A DNA stretch of 64,000 nucleotides from Verrucomicrobiaceae bacterium. GTDB taxonomy: Bacteria; Verrucomicrobiota; Verrucomicrobiia; Verrucomicrobiales; Verrucomicrobiaceae. Under the pieces are notes generated by a model. The model was not told the origin of the DNA and ran no database searches. It worked only from the letters and a program-made list of their open reading frames with translations. Position 1 is the first letter of the stretch, and each line of letters starts with the position of its first letter. Positions 8,224-15,878 of the stretch are shown here, in pieces. The stretch lies in the NCBI GenBank assembly GCA_016713245.1, contig JADJPM010000004.1, forward strand, positions 3,534,001 to 3,598,000, read 5' to 3'. A program made the position numbers and the translations under genes.

Positions 8224-9180
8224 ATGCGCCTTTCCCTCCGCACGCTCCTCCCCCTCGCCGCCATCCTGCTTTCGGCATCCTTTGCCATCGCCCAAACGCC
8301 CGAAGGCACCGATAAACCCGCTGCTGAAGCCGTGAACGCGGCCAAAGAAGCGCTGCAAAAGCTCTTCGCTCCTTCAAACTCCGCCGAACAACTCGCCGAA
8401 CTCGCCAAAGAGGCCAACAAGCTCGGCGTCCCACGCCAGCAAATCATCGAGGCGAGACTCGTCTGGGGCCTGCGGAATCAGGACACGGCTTTTTTGACGA
8501 AACTCCTGCCCGAGGTGGAAGTGCTCGCGGCGAACTTTGATCCCGCTCAAGCCGCCGCGATGCCAAACGCCGAAGCCGTCCAGTCCTTCGCCGCCTACAT
8601 CCGGGCGTTGAAGGCGCAGGAAGGCAATGATGCCGAGGGCTTCAAAAAGCACATCCTTGAGGCCATCTGGCTCCAGCCCGGCCAAGCCACCGTCTTCATC
8701 CAAACCATCGAGAAGACCCGCCGCGAAGCCAAGATGGCTGCCCTCACGGTGGATATGAAGCTGCCGATCACGGATTCCATGGGCGAAGCCACCACGCTCG
8801 GCGATGTCGTCGCGGGCAAAAAAGCCATCCTCATCGACTTCTGGGCCTCCTGGTGCGGCCCGTGCATGCAGCTCATGCCCTCCCTCAAAAAGAAGGGCGA
8901 GAGCCTTCCCGCCCACGGCATCGTCGTCGCCGCGATGAACAAGGACGATGAAAACGCCCTCAGCATCGCCGAGCGCATCCGCAAGGAGCAGGACATGAAA
9001 ATTCCCTGGCTCATCGAGCCGCCCGAGCGTCCCTTCACCAAGCTCTTCGAGATCGATAGCATCCCCCGCATGCTCCTTATCAGCCCGGAAGGTAAAGTCC
9101 TCTTCAACGGCCACCCGGAAGACCCCGCGCTGTGGGCCGCCCTGAAGAAACTCGACGCCAGCATCGAAGAGGCGCATTGA
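8224..9180 (+). CDS. TlpA-like exported thioredoxin-fold protein
   Basis: A 318-residue periplasmic thiol-disulfide oxidoreductase. The start at 8224 gives a signal peptide (RLSLRTLLPLAAILLSASFAIA). Residues 25-170 are a helical Ala/Glu-rich extension. Residues 180-318 are a TlpA/AhpC-like thioredoxin domain with the active site WCGPC at 210-214 (DFWASWCGPC) and a cis-Pro loop (SIPRML). Family members reduce disulfides in exported proteins, often for cytochrome c maturation or protection. It follows the adaptor gene by 66 bp and may share its transcript. The next gene upstream-to-downstream (hppA) has its own candidate promoter. Confidence 0.85.
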   Translation: MRLSLRTLLPLAAILLSASFAIAQTPEGTDKPAAEAVNAAKEALQKLFAPSNSAEQLAELAKEANKLGVPRQQIIEARLVWGLRNQDTAFLTKLLPEVEVLAANFDPAQAAAMPNAEAVQSFAAYIRALKAQEGNDAEGFKKHILEAIWLQPGQATVFIQTIEKTRREAKMAALTVDMKLPITDSMGEATTLGDVVAGKKAILIDFWASWCGPCMQLMPSLKKKGESLPAHGIVVAAMNKDDENALSIAERIRKEQDMKIPWLIEPPERPFTKLFEIDSIPRMLLISPEGKVLFNGHPEDPALWAALKKLDASIEEAH

Positions 9181-9279
9181 GACGGCCTCCGGGCACTCGA
9201 ATCTCGGAACTTCGACCATCTTCCGGAAAGCCCCGGCGGCTCTGCCCGTATGTTTGCGGCCCCGGACGCACCAAAAGTG

Positions 9280-9307
9280 TTGCCTAGAAATTGGCTCCCG
9301 CTAAACT
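9280..9307 (+). promoter_or_regulatory. Candidate sigma-70-type promoter for hppA
   Basis: TTGCCT (9280-9285) and TAAACT (9302-9307) are 16 bp apart, about 50 bp ahead of the hppA start. Pattern match only. Confidence 0.35.
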
Positions 9308-9359
9308 GCGCCGCTTTACCCGTCACCGGGCACCCAACCACCGACACTCGACCCCGACA

Positions 9360-11420
9360 ATGCCTCCCGCCTTCCTGCTCCAAAATGGACTCATCCTCTC
9401 CATCGCCCTCGCTGCGGTGGGACTCGTTGTGGCCCTGATCCTCATCCGCCAAATCCTCGCCGCCTCGCCGGGGAATGCCAAAATGCAGGAAATCGGCGGT
9501 GCCGTGCAGGCCGGTGCCAAAGCCTACCTCAACCGCCAGATCGTGGCCATCGTGCCCATCGCCCTCGTCATCCTCGCGGCCATCTGGTATCTGCGGGATG
9601 CCGTGACAGCCGTCGGATTCATCGTCGGGGCGGTTTGCTCCCTCGCTGCCGGTTACATCGGCATGATGATCGCCGTGCGTGCGAACGTCCGCACCGCTCA
9701 GGCCGCCTCCGTAAGCAGCCACTCGGCTCTCAAAGTGGCCTTCAACGGCGGTGCCGTCACCGGCCTGCTCGTCGTGGCGCTCGGTCTGCTCTCCGTCGGC
9801 GTTTTCTACATGGTCGTCAAAAGCATGCACCCAGAAGGCAAGCACGCCATCGACTCGCTCATCGGCCTCGCCCTCGGCAGCTCGCTCATTTCCGTCTTCG
9901 CCCGTCTCGGTGGCGGCATTTATACCAAAGCAGCCGATGTAGGCGCTGACCTCGTGGGCAAAATCGAGCAAAACCTCAACGAAGACGATCCACGCAACCC
10001 CGCCACCATCGCCGACAACGTGGGCGACAACGTGGGCGACTGCGCCGGCATGGCGGCGGACGTTTTTGAGACCTACGCGGTATCCTTGATTGGCGGCGTC
10101 CTCGTCGGCACGCTCACCGCCGGTGCGGAATCCGTGAATGCCGCGGTGATTTATCCCTTCGTCCTTTGCGGGCTTTCCATCATCTCTTCCATCATCGGCA
10201 TCGGTTGGGTGAATGTCGTCAAGCAAAGCCCCACCACCTCACTCGTCTGCGGCGTGGCTGTTTCCGCCCTTATCAGCGCCGGACTGTTCTGGTGGGCCAC
10301 AAGCTCTGTCTTTGGAGCCACTGTCATGCTCAACGGAGTCAGCGTCGCCAGCAGTGCCCTTTTCCAATGCACGCTCATCGGCCTCGTCCTGACGCTGCTC
10401 GTGGTGTGGATCACCAATTACTACACCAGCACGCACCACAAGCCCGTGCGCCTCATCGCCAAGGCCTCCGAAACCGGCCCTGCCACGAACATCATCGCCG
10501 GCATCAGCGTCGGACACCACGCCACGCTCCTGCCCGTGCTCGCCATCGCCGCGTCCATCTGGTGCTGCTTTGAACTCGCAGGTCTCTACGGCATCGCCAT
10601 CGCCGTCGTCTCCATGCTCTCTCTCTCCGGCATCATCATCTCTCTCGATGCCTTCGGCCCCATCACCGACAACGCGGGCGGCATCGCCGTCATGAGCGGT
10701 CTGCCAGAAGATGTGCGTAAAATCACCGACGAGCTCGACGCTGTGGGCAACACCATGAAAGCCGTCACCAAAGGTTACGCCATCGCCAGTGCCGGACTCG
10801 CCGCCATGGTGCTCTTTGGCAGCTATGTGGAGGATTTGCAGGCCTTTATCGGTCACAAGGTCGCCTTTGATCTCACCAACCATGAAGTCATCATCGGCAT
10901 GTTCATTGGCGGTCTGCTGCCCTTCCTCTTCACCGCCTTCTGCATGAGTGCCGTCGGCACCGCCGCCGGAGCCGTCGTGATCGAAGTCCGCCGCCAGATC
11001 GCCGCCAAACCCGGCATCCTCAACGGCACGGAAATCCCCGACTACGCTCAGTGCGTTGGCATCGTCACCAGCGCCGCCTTGAAGCAGATGATCCTCCCCG
11101 CGCTGCTGCCGCTCATTTTCGTCATTGGCATGGCCTACGTCGGTATGCACGCCCTCGGTGGCGTGCTCATCGGCACCATCGTCACCGGTCTCTTCGTCGG
11201 CATCTCCATGACCGGAGCCGGTGGCGCTTGGGACAACGCGAAGAAATACATCGAAGAAGGCAATCACGGCGGCAAAGGCAGCTTCGCCCACGCCGCCGCT
11301 GTCACTGGCGATACCGTCGGCGATCCTTACAAAGACACCGCCGGCCCTGCAGTGAATCCGATGATCAAAGTGGTGAACATCCTCGCCATCCTCATCATCC
11401 CCATCATCTTCAAGAAGTAG
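9360..11420 (+). CDS. hppA: Membrane H+-translocating pyrophosphatase, K+-independent type
   Basis: Hydrolyses pyrophosphate and pumps ions across the cytoplasmic membrane. The 686-residue product has the expected length, about 15-16 hydrophobic helices, and the core motifs: GGGIYTKAADVGADLVGKIE, then EDDPRNPATIADNVGDNVGD, which binds Mg-pyrophosphate. In the segment GNTMKAVTKGYAIASAG, the Lys and Thr found in K+-independent enzymes replace the Ala/Gly of K+-dependent ones, so potassium independence is likely. Whether it pumps H+ or Na+ cannot be decided firmly by eye; H+ is the common state of this subgroup. ATG 9360 is preferred over upstream frames because hydrophobic helix 1 starts just after it. 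A strong terminator follows. Confidence 0.95.
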   Translation: MPPAFLLQNGLILSIALAAVGLVVALILIRQILAASPGNAKMQEIGGAVQAGAKAYLNRQIVAIVPIALVILAAIWYLRDAVTAVGFIVGAVCSLAAGYIGMMIAVRANVRTAQAASVSSHSALKVAFNGGAVTGLLVVALGLLSVGVFYMVVKSMHPEGKHAIDSLIGLALGSSLISVFARLGGGIYTKAADVGADLVGKIEQNLNEDDPRNPATIADNVGDNVGDCAGMAADVFETYAVSLIGGVLVGTLTAGAESVNAAVIYPFVLCGLSIISSIIGIGWVNVVKQSPTTSLVCGVAVSALISAGLFWWATSSVFGATVMLNGVSVASSALFQCTLIGLVLTLLVVWITNYYTSTHHKPVRLIAKASETGPATNIIAGISVGHHATLLPVLAIAASIWCCFELAGLYGIAIAVVSMLSLSGIIISLDAFGPITDNAGGIAVMSGLPEDVRKITDELDAVGNTMKAVTKGYAIASAGLAAMVLFGSYVEDLQAFIGHKVAFDLTNHEVIIGMFIGGLLPFLFTAFCMSAVGTAAGAVVIEVRRQIAAKPGILNGTEIPDYAQCVGIVTSAALKQMILPALLPLIFVIGMAYVGMHALGGVLIGTIVTGLFVGISMTGAGGAWDNAKKYIEEGNHGGKGSFAHAAAVTGDTVGDPYKDTAGPAVNPMIKVVNILAILIIPIIFKK

Positions 11421-11447
11421 TCCGCGAGTCCTCTCGCGGTGCATTTC

Positions 11448-11479
11448 AGGCGAAGGACGCGAGTCCTTCGCCTTTTTTG
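11448..11479 (+). terminator. Rho-independent terminator after hppA
   Basis: The perfect 10-bp stem AGGCGAAGGA / TCCTTCGCCT has a 6-base loop (CGCGAG) and is followed by a run of T. It lies 28 bp after the hppA stop. Confidence 0.85.
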
Positions 11480-11549
11480 TTTTCTACCCATGAAAGCCGC
11501 GAGTGATTCGGGATGCAGGAATCCCGTTCAGTGCTCCTTTCCGGCCTCC

Positions 11550-12143
11550 ATGACCCTCCAAATCCCTGATTACCCCTTCAAAGCCTTCATTTTCGACTGC
11601 GATGGCACCCTCGTGGACTCGATGCCGCTGCATTACATCGCCTGGTGTGAGGCGCTCAAAGCACATGGCGCGGAGTTTGAGTTTACGGAGGAGTTTTTCT
11701 ACGGCCACGCCGGGGTGAAGGAACAGGATGTGGTGCGCATTTTGAATGAGATGCACGGCACGAGCATCGATCCCGTGGCCGTGGATGAGACGAAGGCGCA
11801 GATTTTTCACCGTCGCATCCCCGAGGTGCTGCCAGTGGAGTCCGTGGCGGCCTTCGCGAGATCGGTGGCGGGGCGTTTCCCCATCGCCGTGGCCTCGGGA
11901 AGCGCAGAGGATACGGTGCGAGGCTGTTTGAAGGCCACCGGGCTGATAAACCTCTTCGAGATCATCATCACGCCGAAGGATGTGCGACTGGGAAAACCGG
12001 CACCGGATATGTTTTTGCTGGCAGCCGAGCGCATGGGCATCGCCCCGGCGGATTGCCTCGTGCTGGAGGATGGAAACAGCGGCCTGAAGGCGGCGGAAGC
12101 AGCGGGGATGCAGGCCGTTTTTATTCCACGCACGCTTCGTTGA
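11550..12143 (+). CDS. HAD-superfamily sugar-phosphate phosphatase / beta-phosphoglucomutase-like
   Basis: A 197-residue cytosolic hydrolase. Motif I FDCDGTLVDS near the N-terminus carries the nucleophile Asp. A four-helix cap follows (MPLHYIAWCEALKAHG), then motif II (AVASGS), motif III Lys (LGKPAPDMF) and motif IV (VLEDGNSGLKAAEAAGM). This order is that of the beta-phosphoglucomutase/YqaB subgroup, which acts on phosphorylated hexoses such as fructose-1-phosphate. Substrate cannot be named from sequence alone. The start at 11550 was chosen because the HAD motif begins shortly after and the upstream frame crosses the hppA terminator region. Confidence 0.85.
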   Translation: MTLQIPDYPFKAFIFDCDGTLVDSMPLHYIAWCEALKAHGAEFEFTEEFFYGHAGVKEQDVVRILNEMHGTSIDPVAVDETKAQIFHRRIPEVLPVESVAAFARSVAGRFPIAVASGSAEDTVRGCLKATGLINLFEIIITPKDVRLGKPAPDMFLLAAERMGIAPADCLVLEDGNSGLKAAEAAGMQAVFIPRTLR

Positions 12144-12150
12144 GAAAAGA

Positions 12151-12180
12151 TTGACGTTTTGGCACGCAGTGTGGTCTGAT
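12151..12180 (+). promoter_or_regulatory. Candidate promoter for mscL
   Basis: TTGACG (12151-12156) and TCTGAT (12175-12180), spaced 18 bp, 33 bp before the mscL start codon. Pattern match only. Confidence 0.35.
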
Positions 12181-12212
12181 GGAGCCCTCAAACCAACAGT
12201 CCACCCATCCTC

Positions 12213-12656
12213 ATGCTCAAAGAATTCAAACAGTTCATCCTCAAAGGCAACGTCGTCGATCTCTCCACTGGTGTGATCATCGGTGCCTCCTTCGGGGCCA
12301 TCGTCACCGCCTTCACCAAAGGCATCGTCGAGCCAGTTCTCGGCGTTTTTGGCAGTGGGGCCACGCCGGATTTCAAAATCGAAATCGCCAAGAAAACCGT
12401 CGAGGTGATGAAAAAGAACGCCGCCGGAGTCGAGGAGCCAGTCAAGGAATTGGTGCCCGTGCTGCTGGACATCGGGGGCATCATCGGAGCCGTCATGGGC
12501 TTTCTCATCACCGCCGCCGTGGTGTTCTTCATCATCGTGAAGCCAGCCAACAAGCTCATGGCTCTCATGAAGAAGGAAGAAGCTGCTGCTCCCCCTCCTG
12601 CCCCGCCGGCTGACATCGTCCTGCTCTCCGAAATCCGCGATTTGCTGAAAAAGTAG
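12213..12656 (+). CDS. mscL: Large-conductance mechanosensitive channel MscL
   Basis: A 147-residue membrane channel that opens on hypo-osmotic shock. It shows the amphipathic N-terminus (MLKEFKQFILKGNVVDLSTG), TM1 with the pore-lining Gly pattern (GVIIGASFGAIVTAFTKGIV), a periplasmic loop somewhat longer than in E. coli, TM2 (IGAVMGFLITAAVVFFIIV) and a short C-terminal helix with LLSEIRDLLKK. The length is close to the 130-150 usual for the family. It sits alone between HAD and menB genes on the same strand. Confidence 0.95.
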   Translation: MLKEFKQFILKGNVVDLSTGVIIGASFGAIVTAFTKGIVEPVLGVFGSGATPDFKIEIAKKTVEVMKKNAAGVEEPVKELVPVLLDIGGIIGAVMGFLITAAVVFFIIVKPANKLMALMKKEEAAAPPPAPPADIVLLSEIRDLLKK

Positions 12657-12736
12657 GGGCTTTGATCCGGCTGGCCTCTCTCCGCAGATGTCGGCGCTTG
12701 ATCTCGCCCGTGTCCTGATTCAGACCTGCATGCACT

Positions 12737-13549
12737 ATGTGGACCCCCATCAAGACCTTCACCGACATCAAGCTGGAGAAAACCAGCGACGGAATCGCCA
12801 AGATCACCATCAACCGGCCGGAGGTGCGCAATGCCTTCCGGCCGCTGACCGTGCGGGAGATGCTGGAGGCCTTTGACATCGTGCATGAGGACCGAGACGT
12901 CGGCGTCATCATCCTCTGCGGAGAAGGTCCCCTGGCCTTCTGCAGTGGTGGCGATCAAAAAGTGCGGGGGGAGGCGGGCTATGTGGGTGACGACGGGGTG
13001 CCCCGCCTCAACATCCTCGATGTGCAGCGGAAGATCCGCACCCTACCGAAGCCAGTCGTGGCCATGGTCGCTGGCTATGCCATCGGCGGCGGGCATGTGC
13101 TGCATGTCGTCTGTGATCTCAGCATCGCCGCCGATAACGCGAAGTTTGGCCAGACCGGCCCCAAAGTAGGCAGCTTCGATGGCGGCCTCGGTTCCAGCTA
13201 CCTCGCCCGCATTGTGGGACAAAAGAAGGCGCGGGAGATCTGGTATCTCTGCCGCCAGTATGATGCGCAGCAGGCCCTGGATATGGGCCTCGTGAACAAG
13301 GTCGTCCCGCTCGCCGAGCTGGAGACCGAGACACTGCAATGGTGCCGCGAGATGCTGCAGCACTCCCCCATGGCTCTGCGCTGCCTCAAAGCCTGCCTGA
13401 ATGCCGATTGCGATGGTCAGATGGGCCTGCTCGATCTCGCCGGCAATGCCACGCTCCTCTATTACATGAGCGAAGAAGCCCAAGAGGGTAAAAAAGCCTT
13501 CGTGGAGAAGCGGAAGCCTGATTTCTCGAAGTTCCCGCGTTATCCGTGA
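12737..13549 (+). CDS. menB: 1,4-dihydroxy-2-naphthoyl-CoA synthase (MenB)
   Basis: Crotonase-fold enzyme that closes the second ring of the menaquinone precursor from o-succinylbenzoyl-CoA. The 270-residue length is typical. It shows the MenB-specific pattern AFCSGGDQKVRG, the oxyanion-hole glycine segment GYAIGGGHVLHVVCDLSIAA, and TGPKVGSFDGG, followed by the C-terminal EGKKAFVEKRKPDF-type tail that contributes to the active site of a neighbouring subunit. The gene implies menaquinone-based respiration; other men genes are outside the window. Its stop overlaps the start of the next gene by one base, so the two are probably translationally coupled. Confidence 0.95.
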   Translation: MWTPIKTFTDIKLEKTSDGIAKITINRPEVRNAFRPLTVREMLEAFDIVHEDRDVGVIILCGEGPLAFCSGGDQKVRGEAGYVGDDGVPRLNILDVQRKIRTLPKPVVAMVAGYAIGGGHVLHVVCDLSIAADNAKFGQTGPKVGSFDGGLGSSYLARIVGQKKAREIWYLCRQYDAQQALDMGLVNKVVPLAELETETLQWCREMLQHSPMALRCLKACLNADCDGQMGLLDLAGNATLLYYMSEEAQEGKKAFVEKRKPDFSKFPRYP

Positions 13550-14253
13550 TGACCATGCGCCTCTTCGTCCTGCTGCTTCTTTGTTTTCTGAACCTCATTG
13601 CATCAGGCCGTGCCGGCACAGTGGACGCGGTCACTTTTGCCGCTCAGCCGGGAAAGCTCTTCATTCCCGTGAGCGAGGCAGTAGATGAACTCGGCTGGGA
13701 GGTCATCCGGGATGAAAAAGGCCATGTAACCCGCTTGAACGTCCTGGAATTGCGCCCCGGCATGCTCAGGCAGTTGCTGGATGGCACTGAACTGGTCAGC
13801 ACAGTGCAGCTCGCGACCGCAGGAGCAGAGGTCGCTGTCATGAATGCCGATGGTGCAGTGAAGGTGGGCGGCTTTTTCCGTGGCTTCACGCTCCGCGCCG
13901 GAGCGCAGCGGGTGGAGGTGAGTCTGAAAAACCAGCGCCTCAAAGGCTGGCAAGGAGATCGCCTCGTGCTCGAAACAAAGATCAGTTCCGGGCGGAATGG
14001 AGCCACGCCCGCAGGCGAATTTCATGCAGGCCCTTACCGCTCGAAGCTGCATTTTTCGAGTCTCTACAACAACGCCCCCATGCCCTGGAGCGTTCAGATC
14101 AACCGTCACATCTTCATCCACGGCTTCAGCAGCGTGCCGGACTACCCCGCATCCCACGGCTGCATTCGCATGCCCCTCACCGGCGGAAACGCGGCCCGCT
14201 TCTTCTACGAATGGGTGCTATCAGGCACGCCCGTCAGTGTGAAGAAGGACTGA
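13549..14253 (+). CDS. L,D-transpeptidase (YkuD family), exported
   Basis: A 234-residue cell-wall enzyme with a signal peptide (RLFVLLLLCFLNLIASGRA). Residues 20-100 form a small N-terminal domain related to copper-amine-oxidase-N-like or binding domains (VTFAAQPGKLFIPVSEAVDEL). The catalytic YkuD domain lies in the C-terminal half and has the signature HGFSSVPDYPASHGCIR with the nucleophilic Cys. Family members form 3-3 crosslinks or attach proteins to peptidoglycan. The start codon ATG at 13549 overlaps the last base of the menB stop; an in-frame GTG lies one codon earlier. Confidence 0.9.
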   Translation: MTMRLFVLLLLCFLNLIASGRAGTVDAVTFAAQPGKLFIPVSEAVDELGWEVIRDEKGHVTRLNVLELRPGMLRQLLDGTELVSTVQLATAGAEVAVMNADGAVKVGGFFRGFTLRAGAQRVEVSLKNQRLKGWQGDRLVLETKISSGRNGATPAGEFHAGPYRSKLHFSSLYNNAPMPWSVQINRHIFIHGFSSVPDYPASHGCIRMPLTGGNAARFFYEWVLSGTPVSVKKD

Positions 14254-14261
14254 GCGGGCGC

Positions 14262-15788
14262 TTACTTCGCGAAGTGCTTCCGGATGGCTTCGACGAGGCC
14301 GGGGATGGTGTAGGACTTGGCTTCGACGGCGATGGGCAGTTCGTGCTTTTTGAGCGCTTTGCTGGTGACGGGGCCGATGCTGGCGATCTCGCAGTTTTCG
14401 GGAAGTGCCACGCCGAGCTCAAGGAAGTGATCGACGGTGGCGGCGCTGGTGAAGGTGATCATGTCCGCACCTTCATTCTTGAGGCGGGCGAGAGCTTCGA
14501 GATTGTCCTCACGCTCGGCGACGGTGCGATAGGCGACGGCTTCATCGACGATGGCTCGCAGGCCGGTGAGTCCATTGGCGATGACTTCACGGGTCTCCTC
14601 GGCTTTGACCCAAAGGATGGTCTGGTTTTCGATGTCGTGCTTGTCTTTGAAGGCCTTCACGAGGCCTTCGGCGACGAAGTCTTTCTCCGGCATGAGATCG
14701 ACGGCGAGATGGCGTGCCTTGATCTTTTCAGCTGTGCCGGGTCCGATGCAGGCGATGCGGGCTCCGCCGATGCTGCGGGCATCGTTGTAGAGCTTGTCGA
14801 ACATGGTGAAGAAGGCATCGACGCCGTTCGGGCTGGTGAAGACGATCCAGTCGTATTTGTGGCAGTCCTGCACGAGCTCGCCAAAGCTGAGCAGGTCGTT
14901 CGGCTCCTCGATGCGGATGGTGGGCAGCTCGATGACATCGGCTCCAAGATCGGCGAGCTGGCGGCTGAGCACGCCGGCCTGCTGACGGGTGCGGGTGACG
15001 ACGATGCGCTTGCCAAAGAGCGGGCGGTTTTCGAACCAGTTGATGTTGTCACGCTCGGTGACGACATCGCCGACGACAGCGACGGCGGGCGCTTTGAAAC
15101 CGGTTTCCTTCACCTTCTGAGCCATGGTGCCGAGCGTGGCGACGAGGGTCTGCTGGCGGCCGGTGGTGGCCCAGCGGACGAGGGCCATGGGCGTCTCCGC
15201 CTTGGCACCGTGCTTGATGAGTTCGCCGGTGATCTCTTCCATGCGCTCGACGCCCATGAGGAAGACCTTGGTGCCCTCCGCCTGGGCGAGTTTGGCGTAA
15301 TTGAGGGACGTTTCGCTCTTCGTGGGGTCCTCGTGACCGGTGAAGATGGTCAACTGGGAGGCGTGGGAGCGATGCGTGATGGGAATGCCGGCGTAGGCTG
15401 GCCCGGCGATGGCGGAGGTGATGCCGGGGACGATTTCAAAGCGCACGCCCGCTTCGGCCAGCTCGGCGGCCTCCTCGGCACCACGGCCAAAGAGCACGGG
15501 GTCACCGCCTTTGAGGCGGGTGACGGTCTTGCCCTCGCGGGTGAGCTTGACGATGAGTTTGTTGATTTCCTCCTGGGGGAGCGTGTGATCACCGGCTTTT
15601 TTGCCCACGTAGATGCGCTCCACATCGGGCTTCCCATGCCGGAGGATCTCGATGTTCACGAGGTAGTCGTAAACGAGCACGTCCGCCGCGGCGATGCACT
15701 CCTTCCCCTTGATCGTGAGCAGCCCGGGATCGCCCGGGCCCGCGCCGACGAGATAACAAATGCCAGTGGAAAGAGTCTTTTTAGCCAT
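14262..15788 (-). CDS. cobA: Fused uroporphyrinogen-III C-methyltransferase / uroporphyrinogen-III synthase
   Basis: A bifunctional 508-residue cytosolic enzyme of tetrapyrrole synthesis. Residues 5-245 are the SAM-dependent methyltransferase CobA/SUMT (YLVGAGPGDPGLLTIKG, then LKGGDPVLFGRG and PGITSAIAGPAYAGIPITHR). Residues 255-505 are HemD, uroporphyrinogen-III synthase (RPLFGKRIVVTRTRQQAG...DWIVFTSPNGVDAFF...ITFTSAATVDHF). The fusion makes uroporphyrinogen III and then precorrin-2 for siroheme or cobalamin. The start at 15788 follows from the Met-Ala-Lys-Lys onset of the CobA domain. The stop is 8 bp from the convergent L,D-transpeptidase stop. Confidence 0.95.
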   Translation of the reverse strand: MAKKTLSTGICYLVGAGPGDPGLLTIKGKECIAAADVLVYDYLVNIEILRHGKPDVERIYVGKKAGDHTLPQEEINKLIVKLTREGKTVTRLKGGDPVLFGRGAEEAAELAEAGVRFEIVPGITSAIAGPAYAGIPITHRSHASQLTIFTGHEDPTKSETSLNYAKLAQAEGTKVFLMGVERMEEITGELIKHGAKAETPMALVRWATTGRQQTLVATLGTMAQKVKETGFKAPAVAVVGDVVTERDNINWFENRPLFGKRIVVTRTRQQAGVLSRQLADLGADVIELPTIRIEEPNDLLSFGELVQDCHKYDWIVFTSPNGVDAFFTMFDKLYNDARSIGGARIACIGPGTAEKIKARHLAVDLMPEKDFVAEGLVKAFKDKHDIENQTILWVKAEETREVIANGLTGLRAIVDEAVAYRTVAEREDNLEALARLKNEGADMITFTSAATVDHFLELGVALPENCEIASIGPVTSKALKKHELPIAVEAKSYTIPGLVEAIRKHFAK

Positions 15789-15878
15789 GAGGGCCGTCAC
15801 AGTGCCGAGTGGGACGGATGTCGCAAGGGCGGTGATGCTTTGGAGGCAGCCGCCCTCGCACAAAAACCGCTTCCCTCA

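Noticed and set aside
6895..9180. Adaptor plus thioredoxin as a cytochrome c maturation or ABC export operon
   Set aside because: No ABC permease, ATPase or Ccm gene is adjacent; the link is only proximity.
8595..10226. 543-codon minus-strand frame over the thioredoxin-like and hppA genes
   Set aside because: Antisense shadow of two well-supported genes.
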